From DAIDJD01 sp035485275 (GTDB taxonomy: Bacteria > Oederibacteriota > JAJYGY01 > DAIDJD01), in the NCBI GenBank assembly GCA_035485275.1, contig DATHOE010000009.1, positions 56,988-120,987 on the forward strand: 64,000 nucleotides of DNA. Reading direction: 5' to 3'. This document shows positions 18,019 to 27,225 of this stretch, piece after piece. The translations under genes and the position numbers were made by a program. Position 1 is the stretch's first letter, and every line of letters begins with the position of its first letter. The notes below the pieces were generated by a model, which made no database searches, was not told where the DNA came from, and saw nothing but the letters and a program-made list of their open reading frames with translations.

Positions 18019-20529
18019 TTGGCGTCCTTCGCTGGTATTTTTGTCTGGTGGTTCTTCTCGGTGCTGCTGGCCCTCCTGGCCTGGCCCTTGACCTACCGGC
18101 TATTCCAATGGCTGCCCGACCGGGGCCTGGCTTTCAGTCGTTTGGTGGGCTGGCTTTTCACCGGCTACCTGGCCTGGTGCCTCGGTTTCATCTCGAATTC
18201 CTGGTTCAGCTCCGTGCTCGCCTGGGCCGCCTTGGGCTTCCTGTCCTGGTCCCTGTTCAAGCGCCGGAGGGAAGAGCACCTGGAATTCCTCAAGGCCAAC
18301 ACCGGATTGCTCTTCGTCTATGAACTGGCCTTCCTGGCCCTCTTCTTCATATGGTCGGTGGTGCGCATGAAGCACTCCAACATTGAGGGCCAGGAAAAGT
18401 TCATGGATTTCGCCTTCCTCAATTCCATGTTCCGCAGCGTCCGCATGCCGCCCCTCGATCCCTGGCTGGCCGGCGCCCACAATTACGTCAACTACTACTA
18501 CTTCGGCTACTTCCTCAACGCTGCCTTCGCGCGGCTGACCCTCATCAGCCACGACATCGTCTACAACCTGGCCATCAGCAACGACTACGCGCTGTGCGGC
18601 CTGGCGGCCCTGGGCCTCGGCTTCAACCTGACCAGGGCCCTCTGGCCGGGCCTGGTGGGGGTGCTGTCCCTGCAGGTCTTCGGCAACCTGCACGGCGCCC
18701 TGCAGGTGCTCGGCTGGCAATGGGACCAGCCCTTCAGCTGGTGGGAGCCCACCCGCCTCATCAAGGACGTCTCAGTCAACGGCCACTACCTGAACCGTTG
18801 GTGGTGGAGCGCCAGCCCCGCCAGCCTGGCCGCGGCCGGGCTGGGGCCGGACGCGACCCGCGACGGGCTGATCAGCGAATTCCCCTCCTTCAGTTTCCTG
18901 CACGGCGACCTGCATCCCCACGTGTCCGGCCTGCCCCTGACCCTGCTGGTGCTGGCCCTGGGCCTCAACGTGGCCAGGAACCCCAAGGCCGAAGCCGTGG
19001 GCCTGCGCCCGGCCTTCGACGCCCAGGCCGAGTGCCTGCTGGCCCTGGTCTTGGCCCTGGGCGCGGTGTTCATGGCCAACACCTGGGACCTTCCGGCCTA
19101 CGGGTTCCTGACCTCGGTCCTGATCCTGGCCCAGCTGCACGCCGGCGGGAATTTGGGGCCGTCGCGCTGGGCCAAGGCCTGGCTCCTGCCCTCGGCCCTG
19201 CTGCTGCTGGGCCTGCTGCTGGCCGCGACCCCCTTCCTGGCCTTCTTCAGCAACCCGACCAAGGGCTTCGGCATGAGCGGGGCCCACACCGGCCTGCGCG
19301 ACACCCTGGTGTTCTGGGGGCTCTTCCTGGCGGTGCTCCTGCCCTACGCGATGCTGCGCCTGAAGTCCCTGGGCGCCGGCGACGCGGGAACCTCCGCCGC
19401 CGCGCTTCCGTCTCTCGCGGGCGCGGCCAAGCCGGCCAAGGCCGCGCAGCGCCTCTGCACCCAGTGCGGGGCCAAGCTGCGTCCGGGCAAGGATGTCTGC
19501 GGCCAATGCGGGCACGTCCACGCCGCGCCCGCCGAAGCCGCTCCGGAGCCCGCCACCCAGGCGCCCCCGGCCTGGGCCGCGGCCTGGCTCAAGCTGTGCA
19601 CCCGCCCCGGCGAGGCCTTCGCCCACCCGTCCGTGAAGTTCGGGGCCCCCGTGCTGCTCGGCCTGTGGCTGGCGGCCGCGGTCCTGACGCCCACCATCGC
19701 GGTGTTCTCCGGCCTGGCGGCCCTGAGCTGCCTGGCCCTGGCCGCCCGCGGCGGGGACCGGGAAAGCCTGTTCGTCGCCGCGCTCGTCCTGGTCGGCAGC
19801 ATGCTGGTGCTGGCCACCGAATGCGTCTACCTGCGCGACGTGTTCGAGGGCAACCCCGCGATCACGCGCATGAACACCGTGTTCAAGTTCTATTTCCAGG
19901 CCTGGATCCTTTTCTCCGTGGCCCTGCCCTTCGCGCTGTGGTGGACCCTCCGGCGCCTGCGCGCGATTTCCCTGGGCTGGAACCTGGCCTACGCCTCGGT
20001 CTTCTTAGTGCTGGCCCTGGCGGCCCTGGTCTATCCGGTCCAGGCGATCGCCTTCGTGTGGAACGACTTCGACCAGAACGCCCGTTTCGCGCCGACCCTG
20101 GACGGGGCGGCCTGGTTCGAGCGCGACTACCCCGCGGACTTCGCGGCGGTGCAGGACCTGCGCGCCCTGCCCGGCCAGCCCGTCATCGCCGAAGCCGTGG
20201 GCGACGCCTACACCCATTTCGCGCGGGTCAGCGCCTACACCGGCTTCCGCTCGGTGCTGGGCTGGGGCAACCACGAGAGCCAGTGGCGCCCCAGCGGCTG
20301 GCCCATGCAGACCCAGAACGACGTCAACGAGCTGTTCAGCACCGCCGACCCCAAGCGGGCGCTGCAGCTCCTCGCCCAATACCAGGTCGACTACGTTTTT
20401 GTGGGCCAGTTGGAGCGCGAAAAATACGGAGCCGGCGTCGACAAATTCGCCCAGATCCTGGGCGCGCCGGTGATCAATGAAATGGGCACCCTGGTCTACA
20501 AGGTTCCCAGTCCCCAAACGGCCCAATAA
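18019..20529 (+). CDS. Chlor_Arch_YYY (DUF2298) membrane protein with embedded zinc ribbon
   Basis: The 836-aa polytopic protein carries the family signature Y159-Y-Y-F-G-Y after D-P-W-L-A-G, and the C-terminal S-A-Y-T-G block shared with the 1596-aa paralogue. Between membrane segments (about 475-500) sits a rubredoxin-like zinc ribbon C480-x2-C483-x10-C494-x2-C497, flanked by an Ala/Pro linker, so this loop is presumably cytoplasmic. The family is probably GT-C-related but has no demonstrated reaction. The start is uncertain. TTG 18019 is the only common start codon near the point where homology with the paralogue begins, yet the best ribosome site (GAGGAAGG) is 40 nt upstream and the frame stays open past it. 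An ATT at 17998 could be used. Confidence 0.8.
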   Translation: MASFAGIFVWWFFSVLLALLAWPLTYRLFQWLPDRGLAFSRLVGWLFTGYLAWCLGFISNSWFSSVLAWAALGFLSWSLFKRRREEHLEFLKANTGLLFVYELAFLALFFIWSVVRMKHSNIEGQEKFMDFAFLNSMFRSVRMPPLDPWLAGAHNYVNYYYFGYFLNAAFARLTLISHDIVYNLAISNDYALCGLAALGLGFNLTRALWPGLVGVLSLQVFGNLHGALQVLGWQWDQPFSWWEPTRLIKDVSVNGHYLNRWWWSASPASLAAAGLGPDATRDGLISEFPSFSFLHGDLHPHVSGLPLTLLVLALGLNVARNPKAEAVGLRPAFDAQAECLLALVLALGAVFMANTWDLPAYGFLTSVLILAQLHAGGNLGPSRWAKAWLLPSALLLLGLLLAATPFLAFFSNPTKGFGMSGAHTGLRDTLVFWGLFLAVLLPYAMLRLKSLGAGDAGTSAAALPSLAGAAKPAKAAQRLCTQCGAKLRPGKDVCGQCGHVHAAPAEAAPEPATQAPPAWAAAWLKLCTRPGEAFAHPSVKFGAPVLLGLWLAAAVLTPTIAVFSGLAALSCLALAARGGDRESLFVAALVLVGSMLVLATECVYLRDVFEGNPAITRMNTVFKFYFQAWILFSVALPFALWWTLRRLRAISLGWNLAYASVFLVLALAALVYPVQAIAFVWNDFDQNARFAPTLDGAAWFERDYPADFAAVQDLRALPGQPVIAEAVGDAYTHFARVSAYTGFRSVLGWGNHESQWRPSGWPMQTQNDVNELFSTADPKRALQLLAQYQVDYVFVGQLEREKYGAGVDKFAQILGAPVINEMGTLVYKVPSPQTAQ

Positions 20530-20540
20530 GGGAGAACAGA

Positions 20541-23096
20541 ATGCCAGGCATCGCTTGTCCCCAATGCGGGGCTGAAAATCCCAAAGCCAACCGTTTTTGC
20601 GACACCTGCGGCGTGAAGCTGGCGTCCGCGGCCGAGGAGCCCAAGGCCGCGGCGAAGGAAGCCAAAGGCCCGGGCCGCGCCGCGGCCGTTGCCGCCGCCC
20701 CGCGCAAGCGCGCGGAGGAGGATGCCCCCTTCAAGCCGCTCCTGGCCCAGGCCTCCGGCGGCGCCCTGCTGGGCGGCATCGACGCGAACAAGCTGTGGTG
20801 GTTCCTGATCGTGGCCTTCGGGGCCTTCCTGCGCCTGTGGGCCCTGGGCGCCAAGCCCCTGCACCACGACGAGAGCATCCACGCCTGGTACGCCTACAAG
20901 CTGTTCCAGGGCGAGGGCTACCTCTACGACCCGGCCTACCACGGCCCCTTCCGCTACCACATGACCGCCCTGATGTTCTTCCTGTTCGGGGACTCCGACT
21001 TCACCGCCCGCATCCTGCCCGCCGGCGTCGGGATCTTCGGCCTGATTTTCCTGTGGCGCTGGAGGGGCATGCTGGGCGAAAAAGGCGCGCTCTTCGCGGC
21101 GGCCATGATGGCCATATCGCCGACCTGGACCTACGACGCCCGCTTCCTGCGCGACGACATCACCATGGCGGTCGGCTGCCTGGTGGTGGTGTGGGGCCTC
21201 TTCAACTACTTCGAGACCCGCCTGCCGCGCTACCTGTTCTGGGCCGTGGGCGGATTCGTGGCCTCCTACACCTCCCATGAGGGCACCTGGATCTTCATGG
21301 GCATCATGGGCTCCTACCTGGGGATACGCTGGATGTGGGAGCGCTCCGAGGCGGTGGAGCCGGAATACGCCGACGTCACGGGCCTGGTCTCGGCCCTGAT
21401 GCCGCAGTGGTACGCACCCCGGGCGGACGCCGCCGGCGGCGCGGCGGCCCTCCTGGTCCTGGTGCTGGGCCTGGCCAGCAAGGCCTGGACCGGCCCCGGC
21501 GTGATCATCTGCGGCCTGCTGGTGGCCTACGCGGTGACGGCCCTGGCCGCCCGCCTTCTCTTCTTCGGCAGCAAGGAGAGCCGCTGGCTTTGGCGCGGAC
21601 TGCTGGCGGTCTTTTTCATCCCCTTCAGCATCCTCTACAGCACCGGCTTCACCAACCTCGACGGCTGGTTCAAGGGCGCCTTCGACTCCATCGCCTACTG
21701 GCTGGGCGAGCAGAAGACCGGCCGCGCGGACCAGCCCTGGCAGTTCTACCTCTACCTGCTGGGCCTCTACGAGCTGGCCATCTGCTTCTTCGCCGCCTTC
21801 GGCGGCCTGCGCCTCTACTTCGGCAGCGGCAAGGCCAAATTCTTCTTCCTCAAGATCCTGGCCTTCTTCCCCTTCGTCTTCGCCATCTTCCTGCTGATCA
21901 ACTACCCCAAGGACCCCATCATGGTCCCGGTGATGGCCGTCTTCGCGGTCATCGGCGGGGGCTGCGCGGCCTGGAGCTCCTTTGAGCAGGCCAAGGGCAA
22001 CCACTTCAAGACCTTCCTGCTGTACTGGAGCATGCTGGCCCTGATCATGTTCACGATCGCCGGCGAGCGCATGCCCTGGCTGACCCTGCACCCGCTCACG
22101 CCCCTGACCCTGCTGGCCGCCCTCTACCTCGACGACTTCTTCAGCCGCGACGAGGCCAACCTGGCCGAGCATTGGCTGGCCTGGGCCATCCTGGCCCTGC
22201 CCCTGGCGGTGCTGGCGATCCTGCTGCCGCGCCAGCTGGCGCAGGCGGCGGTGCAGGCCCCGCGCGAGATCGTGGCCTGGCTGCAGGCCTTCGCCACCGG
22301 CGACCGCTACGGCAGCTTCCAGGTCTCGAGCTGGGCCGACAACGTGTGGGGCAACACCTTCGTCCAGGCCATGATCGCTTCGGCCTTCGTGGCGCTGGCG
22401 ATCATCATCCCCCTGCTGGGGCTGTCGCGCTGGCCGCACCTGAAGAACTGGACCAGGGGCATCTTCGTCGGCCTGTGCCTGCTGGGCCTTGCCACCCTGA
22501 GCCACGGCACCATGAACCTGTGCTTCAAGGGCGACGGCGCCGACCCGCGCGAGCAGGAAGTCTACGTGCAGAGCTCCGTGGAGCTGCCCGAGGTGGCCGC
22601 CAAGCTCGACCGCATGAGCCGCGCCCTCACCGGCGGGCCCTACCTCAAGATCGCGGTGGAGGACAGCTGCTCCTGGCCCATGAGCTGGTACCTGCGCCGC
22701 ATGCCCAACGCGCAGATCGGCTTCGGCGCCCCCCTCACCATGGACAAGGTGCCGAATTTCCCGGTCATCATGACGGGCGCCGACGACACCCTCAGCCCGA
22801 ACCACGACCAGGTGGTGGCCGACAGCCTCGGCAACAGCTACACCGCCTACCCGGTCGATTTCCGGCGCTGGTGGGCCCCGGACAAGAACGCCTTCTTCCA
22901 GGGCAGCGCCACGGACCAGGCCAACCTGCTGTGGCGCCTGTACATGTACCGCGAGCCCTGGATGCCGGCCGCGCCGATCGTCAACCCGCGCTTCTCCAAC
23001 TACGTCTACCCCAAGGCCGACAGCATCGGCTCGCCTTTCGGCAGCTTCGACGCCTACGTCTGGGTGCGCAAGGACGTGGACCGCTACTTCCAATAG
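20541..23096 (+). CDS. TIGR03663/Agl23-like GT-C membrane protein with N-terminal zinc ribbon
   Basis: The 851-aa product begins with a zinc ribbon (C6-x2-C9-x10-C20-x2-C23), then an Ala/Lys linker, then a multi-pass membrane region. The first exoplasmic loop has L-H-H109-D110-E111-S-I-H, the acidic pair typical of GT-C enzymes and of TIGR03663. That family is described as co-occurring with Chlor_Arch_YYY proteins and often adjacent to them; here the two genes are 11 nt apart. Later motifs include H-G-P-F-R-Y-H and Y-D-A-R-F-L-R-D-D. A soluble C-terminal region of about 190 residues follows. The acceptor and donor are unknown; a lipid-linked sugar donor is inferred from the fold and neighbours. 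Confidence 0.87.
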   Translation: MPGIACPQCGAENPKANRFCDTCGVKLASAAEEPKAAAKEAKGPGRAAAVAAAPRKRAEEDAPFKPLLAQASGGALLGGIDANKLWWFLIVAFGAFLRLWALGAKPLHHDESIHAWYAYKLFQGEGYLYDPAYHGPFRYHMTALMFFLFGDSDFTARILPAGVGIFGLIFLWRWRGMLGEKGALFAAAMMAISPTWTYDARFLRDDITMAVGCLVVVWGLFNYFETRLPRYLFWAVGGFVASYTSHEGTWIFMGIMGSYLGIRWMWERSEAVEPEYADVTGLVSALMPQWYAPRADAAGGAAALLVLVLGLASKAWTGPGVIICGLLVAYAVTALAARLLFFGSKESRWLWRGLLAVFFIPFSILYSTGFTNLDGWFKGAFDSIAYWLGEQKTGRADQPWQFYLYLLGLYELAICFFAAFGGLRLYFGSGKAKFFFLKILAFFPFVFAIFLLINYPKDPIMVPVMAVFAVIGGGCAAWSSFEQAKGNHFKTFLLYWSMLALIMFTIAGERMPWLTLHPLTPLTLLAALYLDDFFSRDEANLAEHWLAWAILALPLAVLAILLPRQLAQAAVQAPREIVAWLQAFATGDRYGSFQVSSWADNVWGNTFVQAMIASAFVALAIIIPLLGLSRWPHLKNWTRGIFVGLCLLGLATLSHGTMNLCFKGDGADPREQEVYVQSSVELPEVAAKLDRMSRALTGGPYLKIAVEDSCSWPMSWYLRRMPNAQIGFGAPLTMDKVPNFPVIMTGADDTLSPNHDQVVADSLGNSYTAYPVDFRRWWAPDKNAFFQGSATDQANLLWRLYMYREPWMPAAPIVNPRFSNYVYPKADSIGSPFGSFDAYVWVRKDVDRYFQ

Positions 23097-23128
23097 TCTT
23101 CAAGGCTGATTTTCTCTAGAGGGAAACC

Positions 23129-24112
23129 ATGCAACTGAACAAGACCTATCTCAACGTCGGCATCGGACTGGTGGTCATGGCCGGCCTGACCGCCTTCCTG
23201 GTGCTGAAGGCGCCCAACCGCAACGGCGCGGCCGCGGCCAAGCCCTCCAGCGACCCCGTGGGCCTGAACCAGCCCCGCGGCCTGGCCTTCGCCTCCGACG
23301 GCGACCTGATCGTCGTCGACAGCCGCAACCACCGGCTGGCGGTCCGCCACACCGACGGGACGCTGGTGAAGTACGTGGGGGCGGCCTTCGGAACCGAGGG
23401 CGAAGGCAAGGGCGAGTTCCGCGAGCCCTGCGACGCGGCCGTCGACGCGGCCGGCGACGTCTTCGTGGCCGACACCTTCCACACGCTCGACGCCCACCAG
23501 GGCCTGCCCTGGGGCCGCATCGAGAAGTTCAACAGCGCCTATGACTACCTGGGCGAGGTGTCCCAGTCCCCCAGCGGGGCCCAGGGCTTCTTCGGCCCGC
23601 GCGCCGTGGCGGTGGACCGCCAGGGCCGCGTGTGGATGAGCGACACCGGGAATTCCCGCCTGCTGGTCTTCGACAACGACCTCAAATTCATCCGCGCCAT
23701 CGGCACGCGCGGGACCGGGAACCTGCAGTTCCAGGAACCCTTCGGCCTGGCCGCCGACGCCGAAGGGAACATGTACGTGGCCGACCGCCTGAATTTCCGC
23801 ATCCAGGTCATCAGCCCGGACTTCCGCCTGCTGCGCCAGTTCAAGGTCGACGGATGGGAGAGCAGCCAGATCAACCAGTTCCCCTACCTGGCCGTGGACA
23901 ATCATCACCACTGGCTGTGGGTGAGCGATCCGACCAAGCACCGGATCCTGCGCTACGGCCTCCAGGGCGGCGGGCGCAAGGTCTTTGACAAGGCCCTCTT
24001 CGGACCCGTGAGCTCGTCCATGGAGCTGCCCACCGGCGTGGCGGTCGCCGCGGACGGCACCCTCTACATCAGCGACAGCGGTTCGGGCCGCATCCTGACC
24101 CTGAAACCCTGA
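23129..24112 (+). CDS. Membrane-anchored NHL-repeat beta-propeller protein
   Basis: The product is 327 aa. One transmembrane helix (about 8-25) would place the rest outside the cytoplasm. About six NHL repeats follow, each with the G-D-x-x-V-x-D-x-x-N-x-R pattern (for example D-L-I-V-V-D-S-R-N-H-R and W-M-S-D-T-G-N-S-R). Propellers of this type usually bind proteins or glycans rather than catalyse. The gene follows the TIGR03663 gene by 32 nt and precedes a second propeller gene by 29 nt, so the three products may act together at the membrane. Confidence 0.85.
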   Translation: MQLNKTYLNVGIGLVVMAGLTAFLVLKAPNRNGAAAAKPSSDPVGLNQPRGLAFASDGDLIVVDSRNHRLAVRHTDGTLVKYVGAAFGTEGEGKGEFREPCDAAVDAAGDVFVADTFHTLDAHQGLPWGRIEKFNSAYDYLGEVSQSPSGAQGFFGPRAVAVDRQGRVWMSDTGNSRLLVFDNDLKFIRAIGTRGTGNLQFQEPFGLAADAEGNMYVADRLNFRIQVISPDFRLLRQFKVDGWESSQINQFPYLAVDNHHHWLWVSDPTKHRILRYGLQGGGRKVFDKALFGPVSSSMELPTGVAVAADGTLYISDSGSGRILTLKP

Positions 24113-24141
24113 CCTTTTTTCTTCGGTATACGGAGGCCCCC

Positions 24142-25164
24142 ATGGTCGAGAAATCCAAGAAAAAACCGGCGCGTTCGGGACGCGGCAAACGCCTGGCCAT
24201 GATCCTGCTCTTTTTGGTCCTGCTCGCGGGCGCGGGCACGGCCCTCTTCCTGTACAACCGCGGACCGGCGGAAATCCCCCTGACGGCCGTCGTCGCCCAG
24301 ACCGTGGGCACCCACGGCATCGGGCACGGCGGGCTGGACAGCCCGCGCTGCCTCGCCATCGCGCCCGACGGCGACTTGTACGTGGTCGACCTGGGCAATT
24401 CCCGCATCGAGGTCTTCAGCGCGGCGGGCGCCTACAAGTTCGCCTTCGGCGTCAAAGGCGCGCCGGGCGGGGCGGACAAGCCCGGAGAGTTCAACGAGCC
24501 CTCGGGCATCGCCATCGGCAAGGACGGGACGGTCTACGTGTCGGACGCGTGGAACGCGCGCGTCCAGAGGTTCAGCCCCAAGGGCAAGCCCGAGGGCGAA
24601 TTCGGCGGGCCGCATTTCTCGTTCTTCAGCCCCCGCTCCCTGACCATCGACGGAAACGGCATGCTCTACGTGGCGGACACCGGCAACAGCGTGGTCAAGG
24701 TCATCGACACGGCCAAGGGCAACCTGGACATGGTCCTGGGCAGCCAGGGCAGCGGCGACGGCGGCCAGTCCCACGAAACCTTCGGCATGGCCGTCGACAG
24801 CCACGGCGACATCTTCGTTGCCGACCACGGCAACCACCGCATCCACAAATTCTCCGCGGCGGGCGTCTGGATCAAGGACCGCAAGGTGCTGGGCTGGGCC
24901 GAGTCGGACCCCTTCTGGCCCCAATTGGCCATCGACAAGCAGGGCCTGATCTACGCCGGGGATTCCGGCAACGGCAAGATCTGGATCTATGACAGCGACC
25001 TCAACTACCGCGGCACGCTGGAGGGCCCGCCCCAGGGCGAGGACCCGCTGTCCGTGCCTGTGGGCCTGGCCTTCTCGCCGAAGGGGGACCTGTGGGTGTC
25101 CGACATGGGAGCCAACCATCTGGTGAAGCTGGCGCCCTTCACAGTACCGGCCCCGCTTCAGTGA
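24142..25164 (+). CDS. Membrane-anchored NHL-repeat beta-propeller protein
   Basis: A Lys/Arg-rich N-terminus (1-16) is followed by one transmembrane helix (about 17-38) and six NHL-type repeats. Clear repeat cores are L-Y-V-V-D-L-G-N-S-R, V-Y-V-S-D-A-W-N-A-R, L-Y-V-A-D-T-G-N-S, I-F-V-A-D-H-G-N-H-R and L-W-V-S-D-M-G-A-N. The ATG has GGAGG about 5 nt upstream. It is a paralogue of the preceding gene, with similar topology but low sequence identity. The inferred role is an extracytoplasmic scaffold for the neighbouring GT-C machinery; no catalytic residues are evident. Confidence 0.85.
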   Translation: MVEKSKKKPARSGRGKRLAMILLFLVLLAGAGTALFLYNRGPAEIPLTAVVAQTVGTHGIGHGGLDSPRCLAIAPDGDLYVVDLGNSRIEVFSAAGAYKFAFGVKGAPGGADKPGEFNEPSGIAIGKDGTVYVSDAWNARVQRFSPKGKPEGEFGGPHFSFFSPRSLTIDGNGMLYVADTGNSVVKVIDTAKGNLDMVLGSQGSGDGGQSHETFGMAVDSHGDIFVADHGNHRIHKFSAAGVWIKDRKVLGWAESDPFWPQLAIDKQGLIYAGDSGNGKIWIYDSDLNYRGTLEGPPQGEDPLSVPVGLAFSPKGDLWVSDMGANHLVKLAPFTVPAPLQ

Positions 25165-25168
25165 GGCC

Positions 25169-26431
25169 GTGAACGGCCGCCGACTGGGCGCCGCTTCGGC
25201 GGGCTTGTTCGCCGCCAGCATGGTGGCGAACCTTTCCATGGTCGTGTACTACCGCGTCCTGAGCGACCGCCTGGGATCGGCGTACTCGCAGCTGTGGGCG
25301 CTGATGGGCGTGCTGAGCGTCCTGGCCAACGTCACCCTGGGGCTGAACACCTACCTGGTGAAGGCCTTCTCCGCCGACCTGGAGCGGACGGGGCCGGGGG
25401 CGGTCAAGGGCCGCCTGCTGCGCCTGCTGAAGCCGGGCTTCATCAGCCTGGGGGCTTTCGCCGCCCTGCTGGCCCTGCTCTCCCCCCTGCTGGCGTCCTA
25501 CCTGAAGCTGCCTGGCCTCGGCCTGGTCCTGATGATGGACGCGCTGTTCACGCTCGGGGTGCTGCTCCTGGCCCTGCGCTCGGCGCAGCAGGGGCTGCAC
25601 CATTTCGGCTGGCTGGGCCTGAGCCAGGGCGGCGAGGGCCTCGCCTGCGTGGGGATGGTGTGCTGCGGCCCGGTCACCAGCGTGGCGGGGGGCCTGTCGG
25701 CCAGGCTCCTGGGCCAGGGAGTCGGCGTGCTCTGCGCCCTGGGCGGCCTGCTGGGGCTGGGGCCGGCGCGGCCCCCGGCGGCGGTTCCGGGCAAGGGCCG
25801 GGACCTGCGCGGGGCCCTGTTTGAAGGCGGCTCGGACACCCTGGCCCTGACCCTGCTGGCTCTGCTGTGTTACCTGGACGTGGTGGTGCTGAAGCACTAC
25901 TACAGCGACGACCGCGCCGGCCTGTACAGCCGCGCGGCCCTGGTGGCCAAATCCTTCCTGTTCCTGCCCGGCGCCCTGAACATCGTCCTTCTGGCGGCGG
26001 CGGCCCGGGAACTGGCCGGGGGCCGCGATCCGCGCCGCCTGCTGCGCTTCTTCCTGCTGGGGGCGCTGGCCCTGGACTTGGCGGGCCTGGCCGTGGTCTG
26101 GAACTGCACCTCCTTCTGCATGGGCCTCCTGGCGGGCCCGGATCCGCGTTTCAGGACCGACGCCATGCTGGCCTTGACGCGCTGGTTCAGCCTGGCGGTG
26201 ATCCCCCTGGGCCTGCTGCAGATGGTGGTGGTCTATCTCCTGGCCATACGGCGCAAGGGGGTGGCCTGGGGCCTGGGCGGCCTGGCGCTGGGCTATCTGG
26301 TCCTGCTGAGCCTGGTCAAGGACAGCGAGTTGGCGGTGGTGGCGTCCCTGGGCGCCTGTTCACTGGCGGGCCTGGCCGGCGCCCTGTGGGTGGCCCTGGC
26401 GCGGCCGCCCCTGGCCGCGGCCGCGGCGTGA
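25169..26431 (+). CDS. Wzx/MATE-like polysaccharide flippase
   Basis: The 420-aa product has about 12 to 14 hydrophobic segments and an N-terminal signature (S-M-V-A-N-L-S-M-V-V-Y-Y-R-V-L and G-x-x-Y-S-Q-L-W-A-L) seen in oligosaccharide flippases of the MVF superfamily. Such proteins move polyprenyl-PP-linked glycans across the inner membrane. GTG 25169 lies 4 nt after the propeller stop. It sits directly before a GT2 gene with a strong AAGGAGG ribosome site. A role in flipping the glycan built by the following genes is a contextual inference. Confidence 0.78.
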   Translation: MNGRRLGAASAGLFAASMVANLSMVVYYRVLSDRLGSAYSQLWALMGVLSVLANVTLGLNTYLVKAFSADLERTGPGAVKGRLLRLLKPGFISLGAFAALLALLSPLLASYLKLPGLGLVLMMDALFTLGVLLLALRSAQQGLHHFGWLGLSQGGEGLACVGMVCCGPVTSVAGGLSARLLGQGVGVLCALGGLLGLGPARPPAAVPGKGRDLRGALFEGGSDTLALTLLALLCYLDVVVLKHYYSDDRAGLYSRAALVAKSFLFLPGALNIVLLAAAARELAGGRDPRRLLRFFLLGALALDLAGLAVVWNCTSFCMGLLAGPDPRFRTDAMLALTRWFSLAVIPLGLLQMVVVYLLAIRRKGVAWGLGGLALGYLVLLSLVKDSELAVVASLGACSLAGLAGALWVALARPPLAAAAA

Positions 26432-26445
26432 AGGAGGGACACCCG

Positions 26446-27225
26446 ATGGGAAATCCTGCCCCACGCAAGCGCGCGGCCCCGAGCCCCAAGGGCATGGTCT
26501 CGGTGGTGATGCCGGCCTACAACGAGGGCCTGCGCATACGCGCCAACATCCTGGCGGTGGACCGCATCTTCAAGTCCATGGGCCGGCCCTACGAGATCGT
26601 CGTGGTGGACGACGGCAGCGGCGACTGGACCTTCGAAGAGGCGAAAAAGGTGACCGCGGGCGCCCGGGCGCGCATACGGGTGCAGCGCCTGGCCGTGAAC
26701 CAGGGCAAGGGCTACGCCCTGAAGGAGGGCTTCCGCCACAGCCGCGGGTCCTGGGTGGTCTTCCTGGACTCGGACCTGGACATCGACCCCTCCCAGGTGG
26801 AGCTGTTCTTCGAGATACAGCGGCGCGACAACCGCGACGTGGTCATCGGCAGCAAGCGGCACCCGGACTCGAAGCTGGACTATCCCCTGAAGCGGCGCGT
26901 CATCTCGGCGGGATATTTTTTCCTGGTGAAGCTGCTGTTCCGGCTCCCCATCCGCGACACGCAGACCGGGCTCAAGCTGTTCCGGCGCGAGGTCCTGACC
27001 AAGGTCTTCCCCAAGGTCCTGGTCAAGCGCTACGCCTTCGACCTGGAGCTCCTGGTGCTGGCCAACCATTACGGCTTCAGCATCGCCGAGGCCCCGGTGG
27101 TGGTGAACTACCGCGGGAAATTCGGCCACATCGGCCTGCGCGCGGTCTTCAACATCTGGTGGGACACCATGGCGGTGTTCTACCGCCTCAACATCAGGCG
27201 CTACTACGACAAGGCGGGGCAGTGA
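26446..27225 (+). CDS. GT2 polyprenyl-phosphate sugar synthase-like glycosyltransferase
   Basis: The 259-aa GT-A enzyme has V-V-M-P-A-Y-N-E-G, D55-D56-G-S-G-D, D108-S-D110-L-D-I-D and D-T-Q-T-G-L-K-L-F motifs, again of the dolichyl-phosphate hexose synthase type. It lacks membrane helices. AAGGAGG at 26431-26437 is the strongest Shine-Dalgarno in the cluster and fixes the ATG at 26446. The stop overlaps the next start as GTGA. It likely charges polyprenyl phosphate for a GT-C enzyme; the sugar is unknown. Confidence 0.85.
   Translation: MGNPAPRKRAAPSPKGMVSVVMPAYNEGLRIRANILAVDRIFKSMGRPYEIVVVDDGSGDWTFEEAKKVTAGARARIRVQRLAVNQGKGYALKEGFRHSRGSWVVFLDSDLDIDPSQVELFFEIQRRDNRDVVIGSKRHPDSKLDYPLKRRVISAGYFFLVKLLFRLPIRDTQTGLKLFRREVLTKVFPKVLVKRYAFDLELLVLANHYGFSIAEAPVVVNYRGKFGHIGLRAVFNIWWDTMAVFYRLNIRRYYDKAGQ

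Noticed and set aside
20496..23093. An 865-codon minus-strand open frame opposite the TIGR03663 gene
   Set aside because: Same shadow effect; the composition is non-protein-like and the + strand is strongly supported.
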